From contig JASVEC010000010.1 of the NCBI GenBank assembly GCA_030770535.1, positions 992,001 to 1,056,000 on the forward strand: a stretch of 64,000 bases of DNA. The letters are read 5' to 3'. The DNA is from Batkoa obscura (lineage: Eukaryota > Entomophthoromycota > Entomophthoromycetes > Entomophthorales > Batkoaceae). Below are positions 11,341-24,764 of the stretch, piece after piece. Below the pieces are notes generated by a model, which made no database searches, had not been told where the DNA came from, and saw only the letters and a list, made by a program, of their open reading frames with translations. A program made the position numbers and the translations under genes. Positions within the stretch are counted from its first letter, which is position 1; each line of letters begins with the position of its first letter.

Positions 11341-12796
11341 TTTTCGATTTTTTATAAACAAGGTTTTAATGGATTTTGATACTTTCCTTATATTCTTGAA
11401 ATCAAAGGGATTGGTTAAAATGATTGGCTAATTGAATAGAATTAAAAGATTAGTCATACTTATTTTTTATAATTAAAATAAATATTCGCAAAAAAAAAGT
11501 ATCAGTGTTATCTATATAGCAATATTGAACGAGATTTCGAACTTATAAAATCGAAAATTCTAAATTTGTTAGAAGGTTATCTCAATCACGCTATAACTTG
11601 TGGAGTCACACTTAAAATATCGAATAGGGGTATTATAAAATATAGTAATTTCGATCTTGGCATTATACTTATTGTCAATGTATAGACTTACCAACATCAC
11701 ATCTTAAGAGCAGTTATTAAACATTGGGATGATGATAATAATAAGTACATCCAAGAACTATATTTTAGATATTATATCGATTAAACAAAATTAGTTCTAG
11801 CCACAGAGAACAGGGTCGAAGGATATAATTTACAAGTAATGATTTAGCTTTAAAATATTATTGTAAAAAAAACCTCACAAGGATCAAGAATGGTCCATTC
11901 CCTGGGCAACATGTTCTATAGTTTCAAATGTAGATAAGCTATTTATTAGCTCTCTTATAGGTTTAGGTTTAGTTGGCGGTGCTCTCAAATTTGTTTAATC
12001 GGTCAACTCCCTCCTATCCTACTACCTGAATTTATTTGCTTTGCCTATCTTTTTAAAATCGAATAAGCTATTTATGGATTTAAAAGATGAAAATATTCAT
12101 TGAGTTATAAGCTATTAATGTATTTATTTTTAATAAAATATTATATTATAATATAACGAATAACCATATAGGGATGTTTTTTTGGCTTCATTACTTTTCC
12201 CATCCTTTAAGCACTATTTGAGCGGAATAATTATTAGTAAAATTCTTAAACATAAAAATACATCCTCATATTGTTTATTATATAGTATATTTCCATATTA
12301 TTTTTGAAAAGAGAGCATGATTTCTGATTGTAGCGTTCTAAGGACTTTAAAAGTAAAGTTTATAGATAAATAAGGATTACATTAAAATTATATGAACTTT
12401 TTTGCAAGTTAAGGCATTAAAGGGGTTAACTTAATCCAACATAACAGTTTATTAATAATATAGTTTATTTATAAAAGAAAACCTTAAAAAGGCTATTTAT
12501 TTTACCTATTATGCTTTTCAAACCTAAACATATAATAAAAAATATTAAACAAATCTAGTACAGTTTAAAGACAAATTGTGGTTAAAAATTCTCTTTCTAT
12601 ATTACTGATTCAAATTAATTAAATCATTCCTTAAATTCGTAAAAATGCTCTAATGATTTTTTTTTACTTTATAATTAACTCCATTTATTGAAAAATTACA
12701 AATGTTTTTCTAAAGTGGAATGAATATCATACATATTACTAGAAAAGTCAGGATCTAAAAAAGCAATTAATTCAAATCATCTATTCAACCAAAAAA
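11341..12796. other. Spacer with unidentified coding-like remnants and one MITE
   Basis: Between about 11,540 and 12,090 there are short open stretches in plus-strand frames, such as QHHILRAVIKHWDDDNNKY and SLIGLGLVGGALKF, separated by stops. They look like a decayed gene but match no family I know. The remainder is AT-rich spacer. Confidence 0.4.
12169..12270 (-). mobile_element. MITE-A copy 6
   Basis: Start TAGGGATGTTTTTTTGGCTT, core AAGCACTATTTGAGCGG, end ACATCCTCATA. Confidence 0.9.
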
Positions 12797-13273
12797 TTAT
12801 TTACCATTTAAGAAATCTTCAAAATCAATGGTTTCGTCTTTACCATCAAATACATCTAAGGCGATATTACTGTATTTTGATAATGGATTATGATGCAACT
12901 AAAAATTCCATTAATAATGCTCTTTATTTTAAATAATAGATTTACTTTTGATAATATATCTCTTTCCATCAATGTACGCAATGGTGCGTGTAGCCCATAA
13001 ACTTTACGGTGTAATTGATTTTTCATATTCATTTCGGTTTCTCCCCACTAAGTTTTAAAATGATAAGCATTATTCTGCATTTTTATCTGAAACAATCTTT
13101 ACCTGAGCCAAACGTTGTTCTAATGGGTGATTAGATACTAATTCGTTAGCAATGGAACGCATGCCAAATCGAAGGGTATCATGGACACCAAATTCATTAC
13201 AAGTGGATGCAAGTGATTTTTCATTCATTATTAAGTCTTGTTGACTGTCATGGTTTAAACTTAATGTATTCAT
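12797..13273 (-). CDS. UMP1: Proteasome maturation factor UMP1/POMP
   Basis: Three exons (13273-13103, 13047-12946, 12898-12797) encode 124 residues, close to yeast UMP1 (148) and human POMP (141). The conserved core is present: GVHDTLRFGMRSI followed by HPLEQRLAQWGETEMNMKN, then LHRKVYGLHAPLRTLMER. The C-terminal end IDFEDFLN is also typical. UMP1 is a short-lived chaperone that binds 20S half-proteasomes in the cytosol or nucleus and is degraded when the core particle matures. It is divergent from the eIF2B gamma gene across about 590 bp. Confidence 0.92.
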
Positions 13274-13864
13274 TTTAGAAAATTAAAAGGTTAAAGTTAC
13301 TGTTGCTAGGTTTTTAGTTTGCTTGGATTTTGAACGTCATCAAGGTTTTTTGCAGCTTGGACTTATTGAAAATGTTTTGCAGCTCTTTTAGGCTGGATTT
13401 TTGACTATGAAAATTAGATTTAATTTTAATATGACCATTGAATAGTATTATAGCATGATATATTTGATTTTATTATATTGGAAAGATTTTTTATATATAA
13501 ATTAGAAGCTTATATTACATGGTACTGAAGCGTGATATCTGTCAAGGTTTTTAGTTTAAAAAATAAAATAATAATTTCATTAAAAGATAAATTAATAAAA
13601 TCCATATCCATCTAATTAAGGCTATTATTAAGATTGATTTACTAGTAAAGCTGTGTTTTTAATTCAATAAATTTTAACATATTGAAAATACAATTATATT
13701 TTTATATTGCTTTATCTACTTTGAATATTTTAACTATAAATTGTTTTTAGACTATATTAAAATCACAACTATTTTTTTACCAAAATCTATTACTATGATT
13801 TTGCAATAAATTTAGATTCGAAGTTAAAAATTTGAACTCAAATCTTTGATCCATTTAATAACCA
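13274..13864. other. Divergent intergenic region
   Basis: AT-rich spacer between two divergent housekeeping genes. Nothing beyond a short TTTTTGCAGCTTGG / TTTTGCAGCTCTTT imperfect repeat near 13,348-13,390 was noted. Confidence 0.4.
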
Positions 13865-15694
13865 ATGTTTTTTTCCGACGCTATCAATAAACCACATACT
13901 GGTAAAGTGCCAGCCCCTTATCAAGCTGTTATATTTTCAGAAGATGAGTACAAGTAATTAAATCAAAGATCAATATATCTCTCATCCTCATTATCATAGA
14001 TCCAAAATAAGTGCTCTTACAAGGGGTGTACCATCAACTTTATTACCAATAGCTAATCAGCCTGCTTTGCACTATATTTTAAACTGGTTGGAAAAAGGAA
14101 ATATAAAAGGTCAGTCTAAAATTTTGAACTAATTTAGTTTAACATTATTTTGTTTACAATAGAGGTCATACTCGTACTATCACCTAGTGCCAACTTACAA
14201 GCAGAAGCCCAATTGACCCACTATTTAACAAAAGTTTACCAAGGACCTGTAAAAGTAGAATTATACCCGGTTGACGTCAGTGTTAAATCAGTCCAAGCAT
14301 TATCAATGTTAAAGCATAAGATCAATGTAAGTAAAGTTATAAGTAGTTTATGGTATATGCCTATTTATTCATTATAAACTTAAATACCTTTTAGGGTAAC
14401 TTTTTGGTGTTTGGAACTAGTTTTATTTGTGATGTACCATTGACCAATATTTTAAATGAACATTCTAAAAGATTACCATTAATGACTTCATACTTTTATG
14501 AAAATAGTAAGATCGAGTCAAATAGTAGTGAACATGGTAAGTTATTTCAATATTGTTATTGCTGTAGTTTATCTATTTAGTTCATCCAAATATAATTGGT
14601 ATTGAACCAAACTTAGGACTTTGGGTATATAATAAGAAGCATAGCAGTGAGGATGATCTAACAATTAAGATGTCCTTATTGAATAAGTAATACTATATAC
14701 TATTTTAAGAAATTACTAAATGAAGTAGATATCCAAGGGTTAATTTTTACAAAAACTTATACAACTCAGATTTATATATCTTCTCGCCTTGGATCCTAGA
14801 TTTTATTTCGAATAATAATTCGTTAACTACTATCTGCGATGATTTGATACCGCTATTAGTTAAATTACAATCAAGAAACAATTTGAATGCATATGATGAT
14901 TTAATTAAATGTATGTTTATAAGTTTAATTGTTTTTATTTAGTAATGTTGTTTAGGTATTTCAAGCAAGCCCCCATTATTAGATCCATTAGTCAATCAAT
15001 ATATCACTTCATCTGGAAAGAATAGTGAATATGTTGCACAAAGCGAGGATAAAATTAATTGTAATATTATAACACAAAAAACAGGGATCCATGGCAAATT
15101 GGATAGCATACCTTCTTATTTTGATTTGAATAGACAGGTAACTAAAAAGATAGTTTTTATAGACGGGTTTCCTAACTCTTTTTCTTAGTTTGCTAAGTTC
15201 TTATCTCCAGAAGAAAGAATACCAGGATCTGTTGAAAAGGAAACTACTGCACAAGTAAACAAGAATAGTAATGTTGATTTTATGTATTGATTCAGATTTA
15301 GATTGGACCAGACTCTGTGGTAGGCACCGGAACTAAATTAAGTGAGCGTACTTCAATTAAAAAATCCATTATTGGCGCGCATTGCACTATTGGGAAACAA
15401 GTTAAAATTGCTAATACTATCATTATGGATCATGTAGTGATAGAAGATAAGTAAGTATTATGAAATTTAAATAATAGAGATATTTAGCTTCTAATACTTT
15501 ATTAGTGTGAAATTAGAAAATTGTATTGTTTGCTCAAATGCAGTGATTATGGAAAAAGCTAACCTTAAAGAGTGTGAGGTGTCCGCAGCTATTAAGGTGG
15601 AGAAAAATGGTAAATTTATTTTAGTTTTTTTGTTTATTTGTACGCTAATTTTACTTATTTAGTTGCTAAAAAGGGAGAAGCAATTATAGATTAA
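13865..15694 (+). CDS. EIF2B3: Translation initiation factor eIF2B subunit gamma
   Basis: Eleven exons (13865-13953, 14000-14109, 14163-14326, 14395-14536, 14581-14686, 14729-14910, 14956-15137, 15189-15254, 15302-15450, 15506-15609, 15663-15694) join to 441 residues (human 452). The N-terminal half is nucleotidyltransferase-like: YQAVIFSEDEY, ALTRGVPSTLLPIANQPAL and YILNWLEKGNIKEVILVLS. The C-terminal half is a left-handed beta-helix with hexapeptide turns: IGPDSVVGTGTKLSERTSI, IIGAHCTIGKQVKIANTI and VICSN-like CIVCSNAVIMEKANLKE. With epsilon it forms the catalytic part of the GDP/GTP exchange factor for eIF2. Exon 9 uses the second of two close AGs, since the first gives ATT TAG. It is the most intron-dense gene in the window. 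Confidence 0.9.
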
Positions 15695-17119
15695 ATAAGT
15701 TAAAATATAGCTTTAATTTTTAATATCTGATTTTGAAATTTTAATTTTAATTTAAACTACAGACTTTATGTTATTTTTGGTTTCTATATTACAGAGTATT
15801 TTGAATTAAAATAAGCATGCTAATAGTCTCACAAAAAATATAAAATGATGTTCTGGTTTTAGTTTCAAAAAGCATAGGTAGAAACATTTTTTATGAAGAT
15901 ATAGTTATTTAAGAATCATAATAAATCATTGAATTTATGGACTGCTAACAGTGGACAGTTATCAAATAAAAGTTATTTTCTTCTTTTTTACTCAAATATA
16001 CTAAAGGTAATATCAATAACTAATTATAAAAATTGACATAGCTGCTATTTGAAAAGAGATAAAACTCAAGAGTTGCTTTCTGTTAGCATTACTAGCAAAT
16101 GGTACATTCAATTGATATACTTATCGTTTTTACAATAACAATTAAAATTTATCATCTTAACACAAATGCTACTATTTAAAGCCTTTTTGAGGTTTATTCT
16201 ATAAATGTTTAAGGCATTATTCTAATTTGTTTCATATTTATTGTTTATTAAAGATGGTTGTTAATTAATTTTGCTAAATGTATAATTTTAATATCAGATA
16301 TAGCACCAAAAAAATTATTCAAATGTAACAGCTTATAAATTTAAGTCTTAAAATAAATATTTGATTTAAACAAATGTTTCTAAATTCTGGGATATAGATT
16401 ATAACAAAATGAAAATAGGTTTAGTGTGATTCCAAGATGATGTTAAAAAATTAAAACCAATCATTAAAACCATTTTATAATTTAAATATCTTTATTTACT
16501 TTAAATGCTCATATGTATGTTAGATTCAACTACTAACTATTTATACTGCTGTAATTCTACAATTATAAGAAATCGAGGATTAATTTAAAGTGTTATGAAA
16601 ATTGAAATAATGATACTAAAATTGATTTTCCAAGATAAAATGATCTTATGCCTTTATAAAATACTTTTTACTGATGGTTATTATTTAAAGTCATGTAGTC
16701 CATTGACTTTGTTTTTTGTCTTTGCTTATACTCATATTCTTATAGCTTTAATATACAACCTCTTAGACATTGTATGAATATCATCACCTTCAAGCTCGTA
16801 AGAATGACTAGAAACTTTGTTATTATAGTAGCCGTTATTACTATCTAAAGGATTAATTGGTCTGATAATAATAGGACCAGTAATCATGCTTGGAGCCCTA
16901 TTATTTTTTATCTTGTATTTATATAATAAAGATATCAAAGTTGATATTGCTACAATAGCTCTATTAATTCCTTCAATTAACGAACTGTTATCAGTATCAT
17001 TATTTCTACTTATTTCTTATATTTATCTACTTTCATTTACATTATGAGAAGTCAAACAATATATGTAATTTAGTGACATCAGTGGGTAACGATGACAACT
17101 CTTTTAATCTCTTAAAAAC
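15695..17119. other. Gene-free AT-rich spacer
   Basis: I see only short random frames here, with no repeats, RNA genes or conserved motifs recognised. Confidence 0.5.
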
Positions 17120-17222
17120 ATGAGGATATGTTTTTTTGTTTAAGAATTTTACTACTAATTTTTCCGCTCAAATAGCGCTTAAAAAATGGAAAAAGTATGA
17201 AGCCAAAAAAAACATCCCCATA
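17120..17222 (+). mobile_element. MITE-A copy 7
   Basis: Start TGAGGATATGTTTTTTTG, then TTTAAGAATTTTACTACTAA, core CCGCTCAAATAGCGCTT, end ACATCCCCATA. The right half is close to consensus. Confidence 0.93.
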
Positions 17223-17244
17223 TAATTTATTACTTTTAACGAAT

Positions 17245-17815
17245 TATAATTTTATACTACCTTTTTCTAATTGATGAATTGTCTTCATTTCTTTAGTTTG
17301 GATATTAAAGGATACTATTTCTGTTAGTATACCTGGTAAATATATAAACGACTCAACAAAACAAAACTTATTCAAAATACTCTCATCTTCTAAATAATCA
17401 TAGTCTTGATGATATTTGTATTATTTTTCTTTAAAAAGCCATAAGTTAATTAATAAAGTTCTTTGATGAAATATCCATTACACCATTCCTTATTTTCTAT
17501 GTCTAAAATCCTAAGTGTGAATGTGATTTTGAATTCATTATTGTGGAAATCTAATAAGGTTTTATTTCTAATACAAAAAGATTTAGCAGACTAATAAATA
17601 TCTTTTACTGAGGATTGATCATATTCCATATGTCCCGCTCCGCAGCATTGACAAATGGTTTTATTCCTTTTTAAATTTAACACAAACAATTGTCCTTTAT
17701 TATCCCTTTTTTCTATATAATATCTTACATTTTGAAATTTGTCCACTAGTATACGTTATAGTTCCTGTTTCTACCTTATATTAGAACTATCTAAATTATT
17801 CATTTCGTTTTAGTA
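17245..17815 (-). pseudogene. Unidentified decayed gene with a CxxC motif
   Basis: Reading the minus strand from about 17,810, MNNLDSSNIR is followed by a plausible tiny intron and then VDKFQNVRYYIEKRDNKG, QLFVLNLKRNKTICQCCG and AGHMEYDQSSVKDIY. After that come two in-frame stops (TAG, TAA) and a frame change. A last open block includes DYDYLEDESILNKFCFVE and PGILTEIVSFNIQTKEM, and ends in a stop at about 17,247. Codon usage and amino-acid order clearly look like former coding sequence. CQCCGAGHM resembles a small zinc-binding knuckle, but I recognise no family. The region sits just downstream of the ACS array. Confidence 0.5.
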
Positions 17816-18199
17816 TGGTTAGGTTTAAAATTAAATTAAATTGAAATATGGGTTTTGATTGGATAACCTTGGAAATTTTTGATAAAAAATCGATTTTATA
17901 ATGGAATAAAATCTGCTAGTGAATATTTAGAAAACTTACCCTTAACCTAACACTGACATCAATATTAATCAACGTGTTTAAATAAAAATATCAAAGAGCT
18001 TTAGGTTGTGTGCTAAAAATTTGTTATTAGTTTTATTTTATGCAAGGCAAGGCAATTTTTAAGAACTCAATTTTTCTCTGATACTATAATATCCCAACTT
18101 ACTGTTATAATACTGATATTATAAAGTCTGATATTATGAATTTTAATTTTGGATTTATTTTCGTATTAAAATAACTAATAGAAATTATAATAGATAACT

Positions 18200-20502
18200 T
18201 TATCTATAGAAGCTTTCAAAAATGGGGAGAAATTCTTCTTTCACTGCTTTACGTTTGATTTTAAAGCTAGAATAATATTAGTTTAATATCTATCTTATTA
18301 TTATTATTATGTAGCTTACGTATCATTTAAAAGTCCATTTTCTAGAGTGAATGGAGTAGGGTGAATATGAATATACTTAGGGATTTCAAATCTAAAGTAC
18401 TTAGTATAAAATAATAGACATAAAATAATAAGTACCTAGCAAAACCAGCTTTCTCACAATTACTTTTTATCTCTTCTAGCAATAGATCGTTTAATTTACT
18501 ATTCTTACATGCAGCTTCAAAAGTTAAATCTAACTTATCTAACTTATCTAACTTCTGTTGAGCCCATTTCAAATAGTTCTTTCCATCTGGTATAATTAAT
18601 GCTACGACATAAGAATCAGTTGGTTGACAATATATGAAAGATTGGAAAATCAAAGGATTGTAGTTTATTGTTTTTTCTATCCTCTCAGGAGCAACATGAA
18701 AGCCTAAAAATCGAATCAATACTCATATTTATAAGTCATAAAAATAACTACCGTCATTCAATTTAAGCATATTGGACTTTCTATCGATAACATATAGTCT
18801 TCCTTTTTCATCTATCATACCAACATCCCCTGTTAAGAACCAACCATCTTGAGTGAATGCTTCTTTTGTAGTTTTTTCATTTTTGAAATACCCTTTAAAT
18901 ACATTTGGTCCTTTAACACAAATTTCACCACGAGGATATGGTTTATCGCTACTTAAGTATCCTTTGTCTGATAAATCAACTAATTTGACTTGAACGCTTG
19001 AAAATCTTATTAGTAAACAAGAATAGAATTTATTATAATTACTTGGTCAAAGGTGCTCCTACGCTCCCAGAGCCATCATCGTGTGGTCCAGTCATTGAAA
19101 TACCAAGAGCTTCAGTTGAGCCATAACCTAAAGCAATAAGCCTCAGTAATATAATAACAAAATTTAAGTTACCTTCTATAATAACAGCTGATAATGTTAC
19201 TCTTAAGATATCTAAAACTTCTGATGGAATAGGAGCTGATCCAACAATTAATAAAGTGACTTTCCCACCTAAAGATTCCCGGAATTTTTCAAAAAGATGA
19301 TCATATTTGTCTGATTTAACACCTTTTCCTGCTTTCATATCAATAATTTTTTGTTGAATAGCTTCTTTTATTAAAGTTGAATTTGGGTCAGTTGAATTAC
19401 AGGCTGTCTCTACAGAGCTATAAATTGACAATAGCATCTTAGGTACTGTAGCTAACTTGGTAGGTTGAAGTTTTTGAATATCATCACCAAAGTTTAACAT
19501 GCTGCCAGAATTAAATCCAACTCTTCCATGACAAAAAATAGTACTTATTATATTTGCCCTTTCATAAGTATGTGCTAAAGGCATATAAGAATAACTAGTA
19601 ACTGAATCTAAATCCTCAAACCCATTGTTTTTAGCATAAAAAGAGTCTAAATAATTTGAGTAAGTACACATCGCTCCCTTGGGCAATCCAGTTGTACCTG
19701 AAGTATAAGCTATAACATAAATAGAATCTGGTTTAGGAGGGTTAGGGGTAACTGTGTTAGCTTTGCCTAAAGATTCCACTTCGTTGAAAAAAGTTAATTC
19801 AATATTCTTACTGCCAACCCAATTTGTCAAAGTGCTTTTATCATCATTACTAGCAATTTCATCAAAACAGATCAATAACTTAATTTGATGTAAATCAATA
19901 TTATTTTGTTGTAAAAATAGTAAATTCCGCTTATTTAAAATGAGGATCTCAATTTCAGAATGACTCAATATATGCTCTAACCTTTCTTTTCCATAAGTAT
20001 CATATATTCCAACTGTTGTATAGCCTCTAAAACATATAGCTAGTTCACTTACTACCCATTCACTACGATTATTTGAGTAAAGCCCTACTGTTTTTATTCC
20101 TTTGTTGGAATATAAACTGTATTTCTTTACCAAATATTCCAACCCACTTGAAACATTATTGACTCTTTCAAGCACCTCTTTATAACTTTGAAAATGATAG
20201 TCACCCAGTTTATCACCTTGCTTTTCTCTAGTTCCAAGGAAATCATTATTTGGTACTTTTTGACATGCTATTTATATTGTTATTTAGTATTCTGATATGT
20301 TTTTAGTTTAGCTTACTTTCTGTAAATAAGCTATATATTGTTTTATTATGTGCTTTACTATCAACTTGTTTATCAGAATTTATATTCATATAAATGCCTA
20401 ACTAAAAGTTAATATTTCATATAGATAAGATATTACTTCATTACCAGTCTGACCCGGCTTTCTAGTATTTGGTAATTCACGAGCAAGAATTTTAATTGCC
20501 AT
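18200..20502 (-). CDS. Long-chain acyl-CoA synthetase, array copy 1
   Basis: Eight exons (20502-20445, 20397-20317, 20267-19173, 19127-19043, 18996-18752, 18703-18436, 18391-18320, 18266-18200) give 656 residues, normal for the ACSL/Faa family that activates long-chain fatty acids to acyl-CoA via an acyl-AMP. Motifs: AMP/P-loop YTSGTTGLPKGAM (about residue 234), YMPLAHTYER, YGSTEALG, and the FACS signature DGWFLTGDVGM...IDRKSNM around residue 485. The C-terminus LKIKRKAVKEEF carries the catalytic Lys region. There is no PTS1 and no clear membrane anchor. Exon 5 could also start 9 bp earlier (AAG acceptor), but that site is absent from copy 2. Exons 1-2 differ most from copies 2 and 3. The frame is intact. 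Confidence 0.92.
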
Positions 20503-21272
20503 TTATAAGAAGAGTGTGATTAAGTTAATTGCTTCCTTTTTATACTTTTTACGCATCCATTGTAAGTTTTTGCATCATTTTTACAACTCCTTTAAACTTT
20601 CTTTTTAAATCTCTAAATTAAGTTGATTGTCTATTGTCTATTAACTACTATCTATTTAACATTCGTTAATTTACAAATATGGTAGAACTCTTATTTTTTT
20701 ATCCAATAGTTACTTTCAACAACAGTCAGAATTTTTTCGGTACATTTGGTTCCAAAGTTTATCCTATTTTTGCTGCATTAATTGATCATTATATTTTTTT
20801 TTTAATAAATGCCACTTTTAGCATTGTAAGTGTATTTATTTTTAAAATATTAGAATATCACTGGAACATTAAAAATAAATTATAAATGTTAATAATTATG
20901 AAAATAACAAGATAATCAAAGCAATGGTTATTACTAATAATATAGAAAATCAAAATATTTGATTTAGATCAAGAAACTGATTAATAATAGGCATATAACT
21001 TACCATTATTAATGTTTACAAATATTAGATATAATGAAGGCATTTTTATCATTATAGCTGCAAAGGTACACACCTAATATTTAGCACTATAAATTTAAAA
21101 ACTATACGGGAATGATTTTTTTGGTTTCATTACTTTTTCCACCTTTTAAGCGCTATTTGAGCGGAAACATTGTTAGTAGAATTCTTGAAAAAGTATATCC
21201 CTATATTACACATGACTATTTTAAAAAATACATACAAATCTAATATTAAATTTCTATAACAAATAGCTGAAT
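20503..21272. other. Spacer between ACS copies 1 and 2
   Basis: AT-rich DNA with no supported gene. It contains MITE-A copy 8. The upstream side should hold the copy 1 promoter, but no specific element is identified. Confidence 0.5.
21105..21203 (-). mobile_element. MITE-A copy 8
   Basis: Start TACGGGAATGATTTTTTTGG, core AAGCGCTATTTGAGCGG, end TATCCCTATA. It lies about 70 bp past the stop of ACS copy 2. Confidence 0.9.
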
Positions 21273-23577
21273 TTATTTGTAAAAACTTTCAAAAATGGGG
21301 AGAAATTCTTCTTTCACTGCTTTACGTTTGATTTTAAAGCTAGAATAATATTAGTTTAATATCTATCTTATTATTATTATTATGTAGCTTACGTATCATT
21401 TAAAAGTCCATTTTCTAGAGTGAATGGAGTAGGGTGAATATGAATATACTTAGGGATTTCAAATCTAAAGTACTTAGTATAAAATAACAGACATAAAATA
21501 ATAAGTACCTAGCAAAACCAGCTTTCTCACAATTACTTTTTATCTCTTCTAGCAATAGATCGTTTAGTTTACTATTCTTACATGCAGCTTCAAAAGTTAA
21601 ATCTAACTTATCTAACTTATCTAACTTCTGTTGAGCCCATTTCAAATAGTTCTTTCCATCTGGTATAATTAATGCTACGACATAAGAATCAGTTGGTTGA
21701 CAATATATAAAAGATTGGAAAATCAAAGGATTGTAGTTTATTGTTTTTTCTATCCTCTCAGGAGCAACATGAAAGCCTAAAAATCGAATCAATACTCATA
21801 TTTATAAGTCATAAAAATAACTACCGTCATTCAATTTAAGCATATTGGACTTTCTATCGATAACATATAGTCTTCCTTTTTCATCTATCATACCAACATC
21901 CCCTGTTAAGAACCAACCATCTTGAGTGAATGCTTCTTTTGTAGTTTTTTCATTTTTGAAATACCCTTTAAATACATTTGGTCCTTTAACACAAATTTCA
22001 CCACGAGGATATGGTTTATCGCTACTTAAGTATCCTTTGTCTGGTAAATCAACTAATTTGACTTGAACGCTTGAAAAATAATTAGTGAACACAAGTATTT
22101 TTATTCATGATTACTTAATAAAAGGAGCTCCTACGCTCCCAGAGTCATAATCATGTCGGTCTGTAAAAGAAAAAATGAAAGCTTCAGTTGAGCCATAACC
22201 TAAAATAATTAGTACTGAAATTATATTATTAAAACATGAATACCTTCTATAATAACAGCTGATAATGCTACTCTTAAGATATCTAAAACTTCTGATGGAA
22301 TAGGAGCTGATCCAACAATTAATAAAGTGACTTTCCCACCTAAAGATTCCCGGAATTTTTCAAAAAGATGATCATATTTGTCTGATTTAACACCTTTTCC
22401 TGCTTTCATATCAACAATTTTTTGTTGAATAGCTTCTTTTAGTAAAGTTGAATTTGAGTCAGTTGAATTACAGGCTGTCTCTACAGAGCTATAAATTGAC
22501 AATAACATCTTAGGTACTGTAGCTAACTTGGTAGGTTGAAGTTTTTGAATGTCATCACCAAAGTTTAACATACTGCCAGAATTAAATCCAACTCTTCCAT
22601 GACAAAAAATAGTACTTATTGTATTTGCCCTTTCATAAGTATGTGCTAAAGGCATATAAGAATAACTAGTAGCTGGATCTAAATCTCTATACTCATCAGC
22701 TCTAACATAAGGAGATGTCAAATAGTTTGAGTGAGTGGACATTACTCCTTTAGGCAATCCAGTTGTACCTGAAGTATAAGCTATAGTATAAATAGAATCT
22801 GATTTAGGAGGGTTAGGGGTAACTGTGTTAGCTTTGCCTAAAGATTCCACTTCGTTAAAAAAAGTTAATTTAATATCCTTACTGCCAACCCAATTTGTCA
22901 AAGTGCTTTTATCATCATTACTAGCAATTTCATCAAAACAAATCAATAACTTAATTTGATGTAAATCAATATTATTTTGTTGTAAAAATAGTAAATTCCG
23001 CTTATTTAAAATGAGGATCTCAATTTCAGAATGACTCAATATATGCTCTAACCTTTCTTTTCCATAAGTATCATATATTCCAACTGTTGTATAGCCTCTA
23101 AAACATATAGCTAGCTCACTTACTACCCATTCACTACGATTATTTGAGTAAAGCCCTACTGTTTTTATTCCTTTGTTGGAATATAAACTGTATTTCTTTA
23201 CCAAATATTCCAACCCACTTGAAACATTATTGACTCTTTCAAGCACCTCTTTATAACTTTGAAAATGATAGTCACCCAGTTTATCACCTTGCTTTTCTCT
23301 AGTTCCAAGGAAATCATTATTTGGTACCTTTTGACATGCTATTTAGTATCATTTTGTTTAGTATTAATGTAATATACTTATATATAATTTACTTTCTATA
23401 AATAACTCATAAATAGTCTCAGGATAAGATTTATCATTTATTAGTTTATTAGAATCTACATTCATATAAATCCCTATCTGAGAGTTAATATTTGATACAG
23501 ATAGGGTATTTTCCATTACCAGTTTGACCCGGTTTTTTTGTACCAGGCATTTCATGAGCAAAAACTTTGATTGTCAT
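21273..23577 (-). CDS. Long-chain acyl-CoA synthetase, array copy 2
   Basis: Eight exons (23577-23520, 23473-23393, 23338-22244, 22199-22115, 22069-21825, 21776-21509, 21464-21393, 21339-21273) join to 656 residues with the same intron positions as copy 1. The AMP-binding block is YTSGTTGLPKGVMSTHSNY and the FACS signature is conserved. The small exon 4 is unusual: GYGSTEAFIFSFTDRHDYD replaces GYGSTEALGISMTGPHDDG, changing residues next to the adenine-binding YGSTE loop. The protein may therefore have altered activity or be drifting. Exons 5-8 and their introns are almost identical to copies 1 and 3, while exons 1-3 pair best with copy 3. No stop or frame break is seen. Confidence 0.9.
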
Positions 23578-23912
23578 TTATAAAATATATATCATCAACT
23601 CGGTTGACTTCTTTTTATACTTTTTATACTCTTTATACATTTGACATAAATTTTCATACCACCATCCTAGCCCTTTTAAACCTGTTTTTATATACCTATA
23701 TTAGGTTGGTTTCTCATTAATATTTCATTCATCAGTATCTAATAATTGTAAAGGAAGAATAAAATGTGACTCTTATTACTTCAATTTAAGAGTTAATTTC
23801 TTCAGTAGTAACTGAACTTTTAAAATTTAGTATTTTATTTTTTGTTTATTCTTGCTATCTATAGTTAAATAATTTGTTATTCTTTTATATATGCGATTTT
23901 TGTTTTTGTACA

Positions 23913-24015
23913 TATGGGGATGTATTTTCGTATTCAAGAATTTACTAACAATTTTTCCGCTTAAATAGCGCTTAAAAATGGAAAAAATAATGAAGTCAAA
24001 AAAAACACTCCCCTA
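23913..24015 (+). mobile_element. MITE-A copy 9
   Basis: Start TATGGGGATGTATTTTCG, core CCGCTTAAATAGCGCTT, end ACTCCCCTA. Confidence 0.92.
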
Positions 24016-24663
24016 TATTTGTAGAAAATAAAATTTTTAATAATAATGAAAAAAAGAAAAAGGAAAAATTCAAAAAGATGCAATAAAAATACGTTTGTAA
24101 AAAACAAATGTGAGTGATAGATAATCACCTTTTTGATATATACTTTGACTAATATTGTGATAAGCAAAAGTGAGGTTGTATTAGGCTTTTTTGTAATTCA
24201 AAATATTAGTAAAGCTCAGAAAAATAATCAATGTACTTACTTTTGCTAGTCGTTATATACAGTACCTGTAAAAATTGTGAGCTTATGGTAAACTATATAA
24301 TAAATATGGGTAAAAGAAGTATAGAATTTATAATACCCTGTAATTGTTTTTTTACCTGATGTAATAAATATATTTAATTTACAACTATAAAACCACTTTA
24401 TTAATAATCAAAGTACTTTCAATGAAATATTAATTGTGATGACACGAAATTCCAAAGAGTATTTTTACCTGAAAATAACTATTTAAACATCAAACATAAT
24501 TAGTGTTGCAATTAGTAACCACATTGTTTTTTGGACAAAAACTACAATGACCTATCAAATGATATCATGTTTCAATTGAATCAGATTGAGTTTTATAATG
24601 TTAAGTATTCACTATTTCTTTTACTTTCATTAGTAAAGCATTAGACATATATTGATATTTTTC

Positions 24664-24764
24664 TATGTAAATACATTTTTGTGTTTAAGAATTTCACTAC
24701 CAATTTTTATGCTTAAATAACCCTTAAAAGATGGAAAAAGTAATGAAGTCAAAGAATGTCTCTA
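24664..24764 (+). mobile_element. MITE-A copy 10 (diverged)
   Basis: Termini are degenerate, but GTGTTTAAGAATTTCACTA and AAAGATGGAAAAAGTAATG are clear. The right end sits under 20 bp past the stop of ACS copy 3. Confidence 0.8.

Noticed and set aside
22060-22115. Apparent loss of the exon 5 acceptor in ACS copy 2
   Set aside because: The AATAAG acceptor of copies 1 and 3 is absent, but the CAAG acceptor 9 bp downstream is shared by copies 1-3, keeps frame and corresponds to the AAAAAG acceptor of copy 4, so splicing need not be broken.
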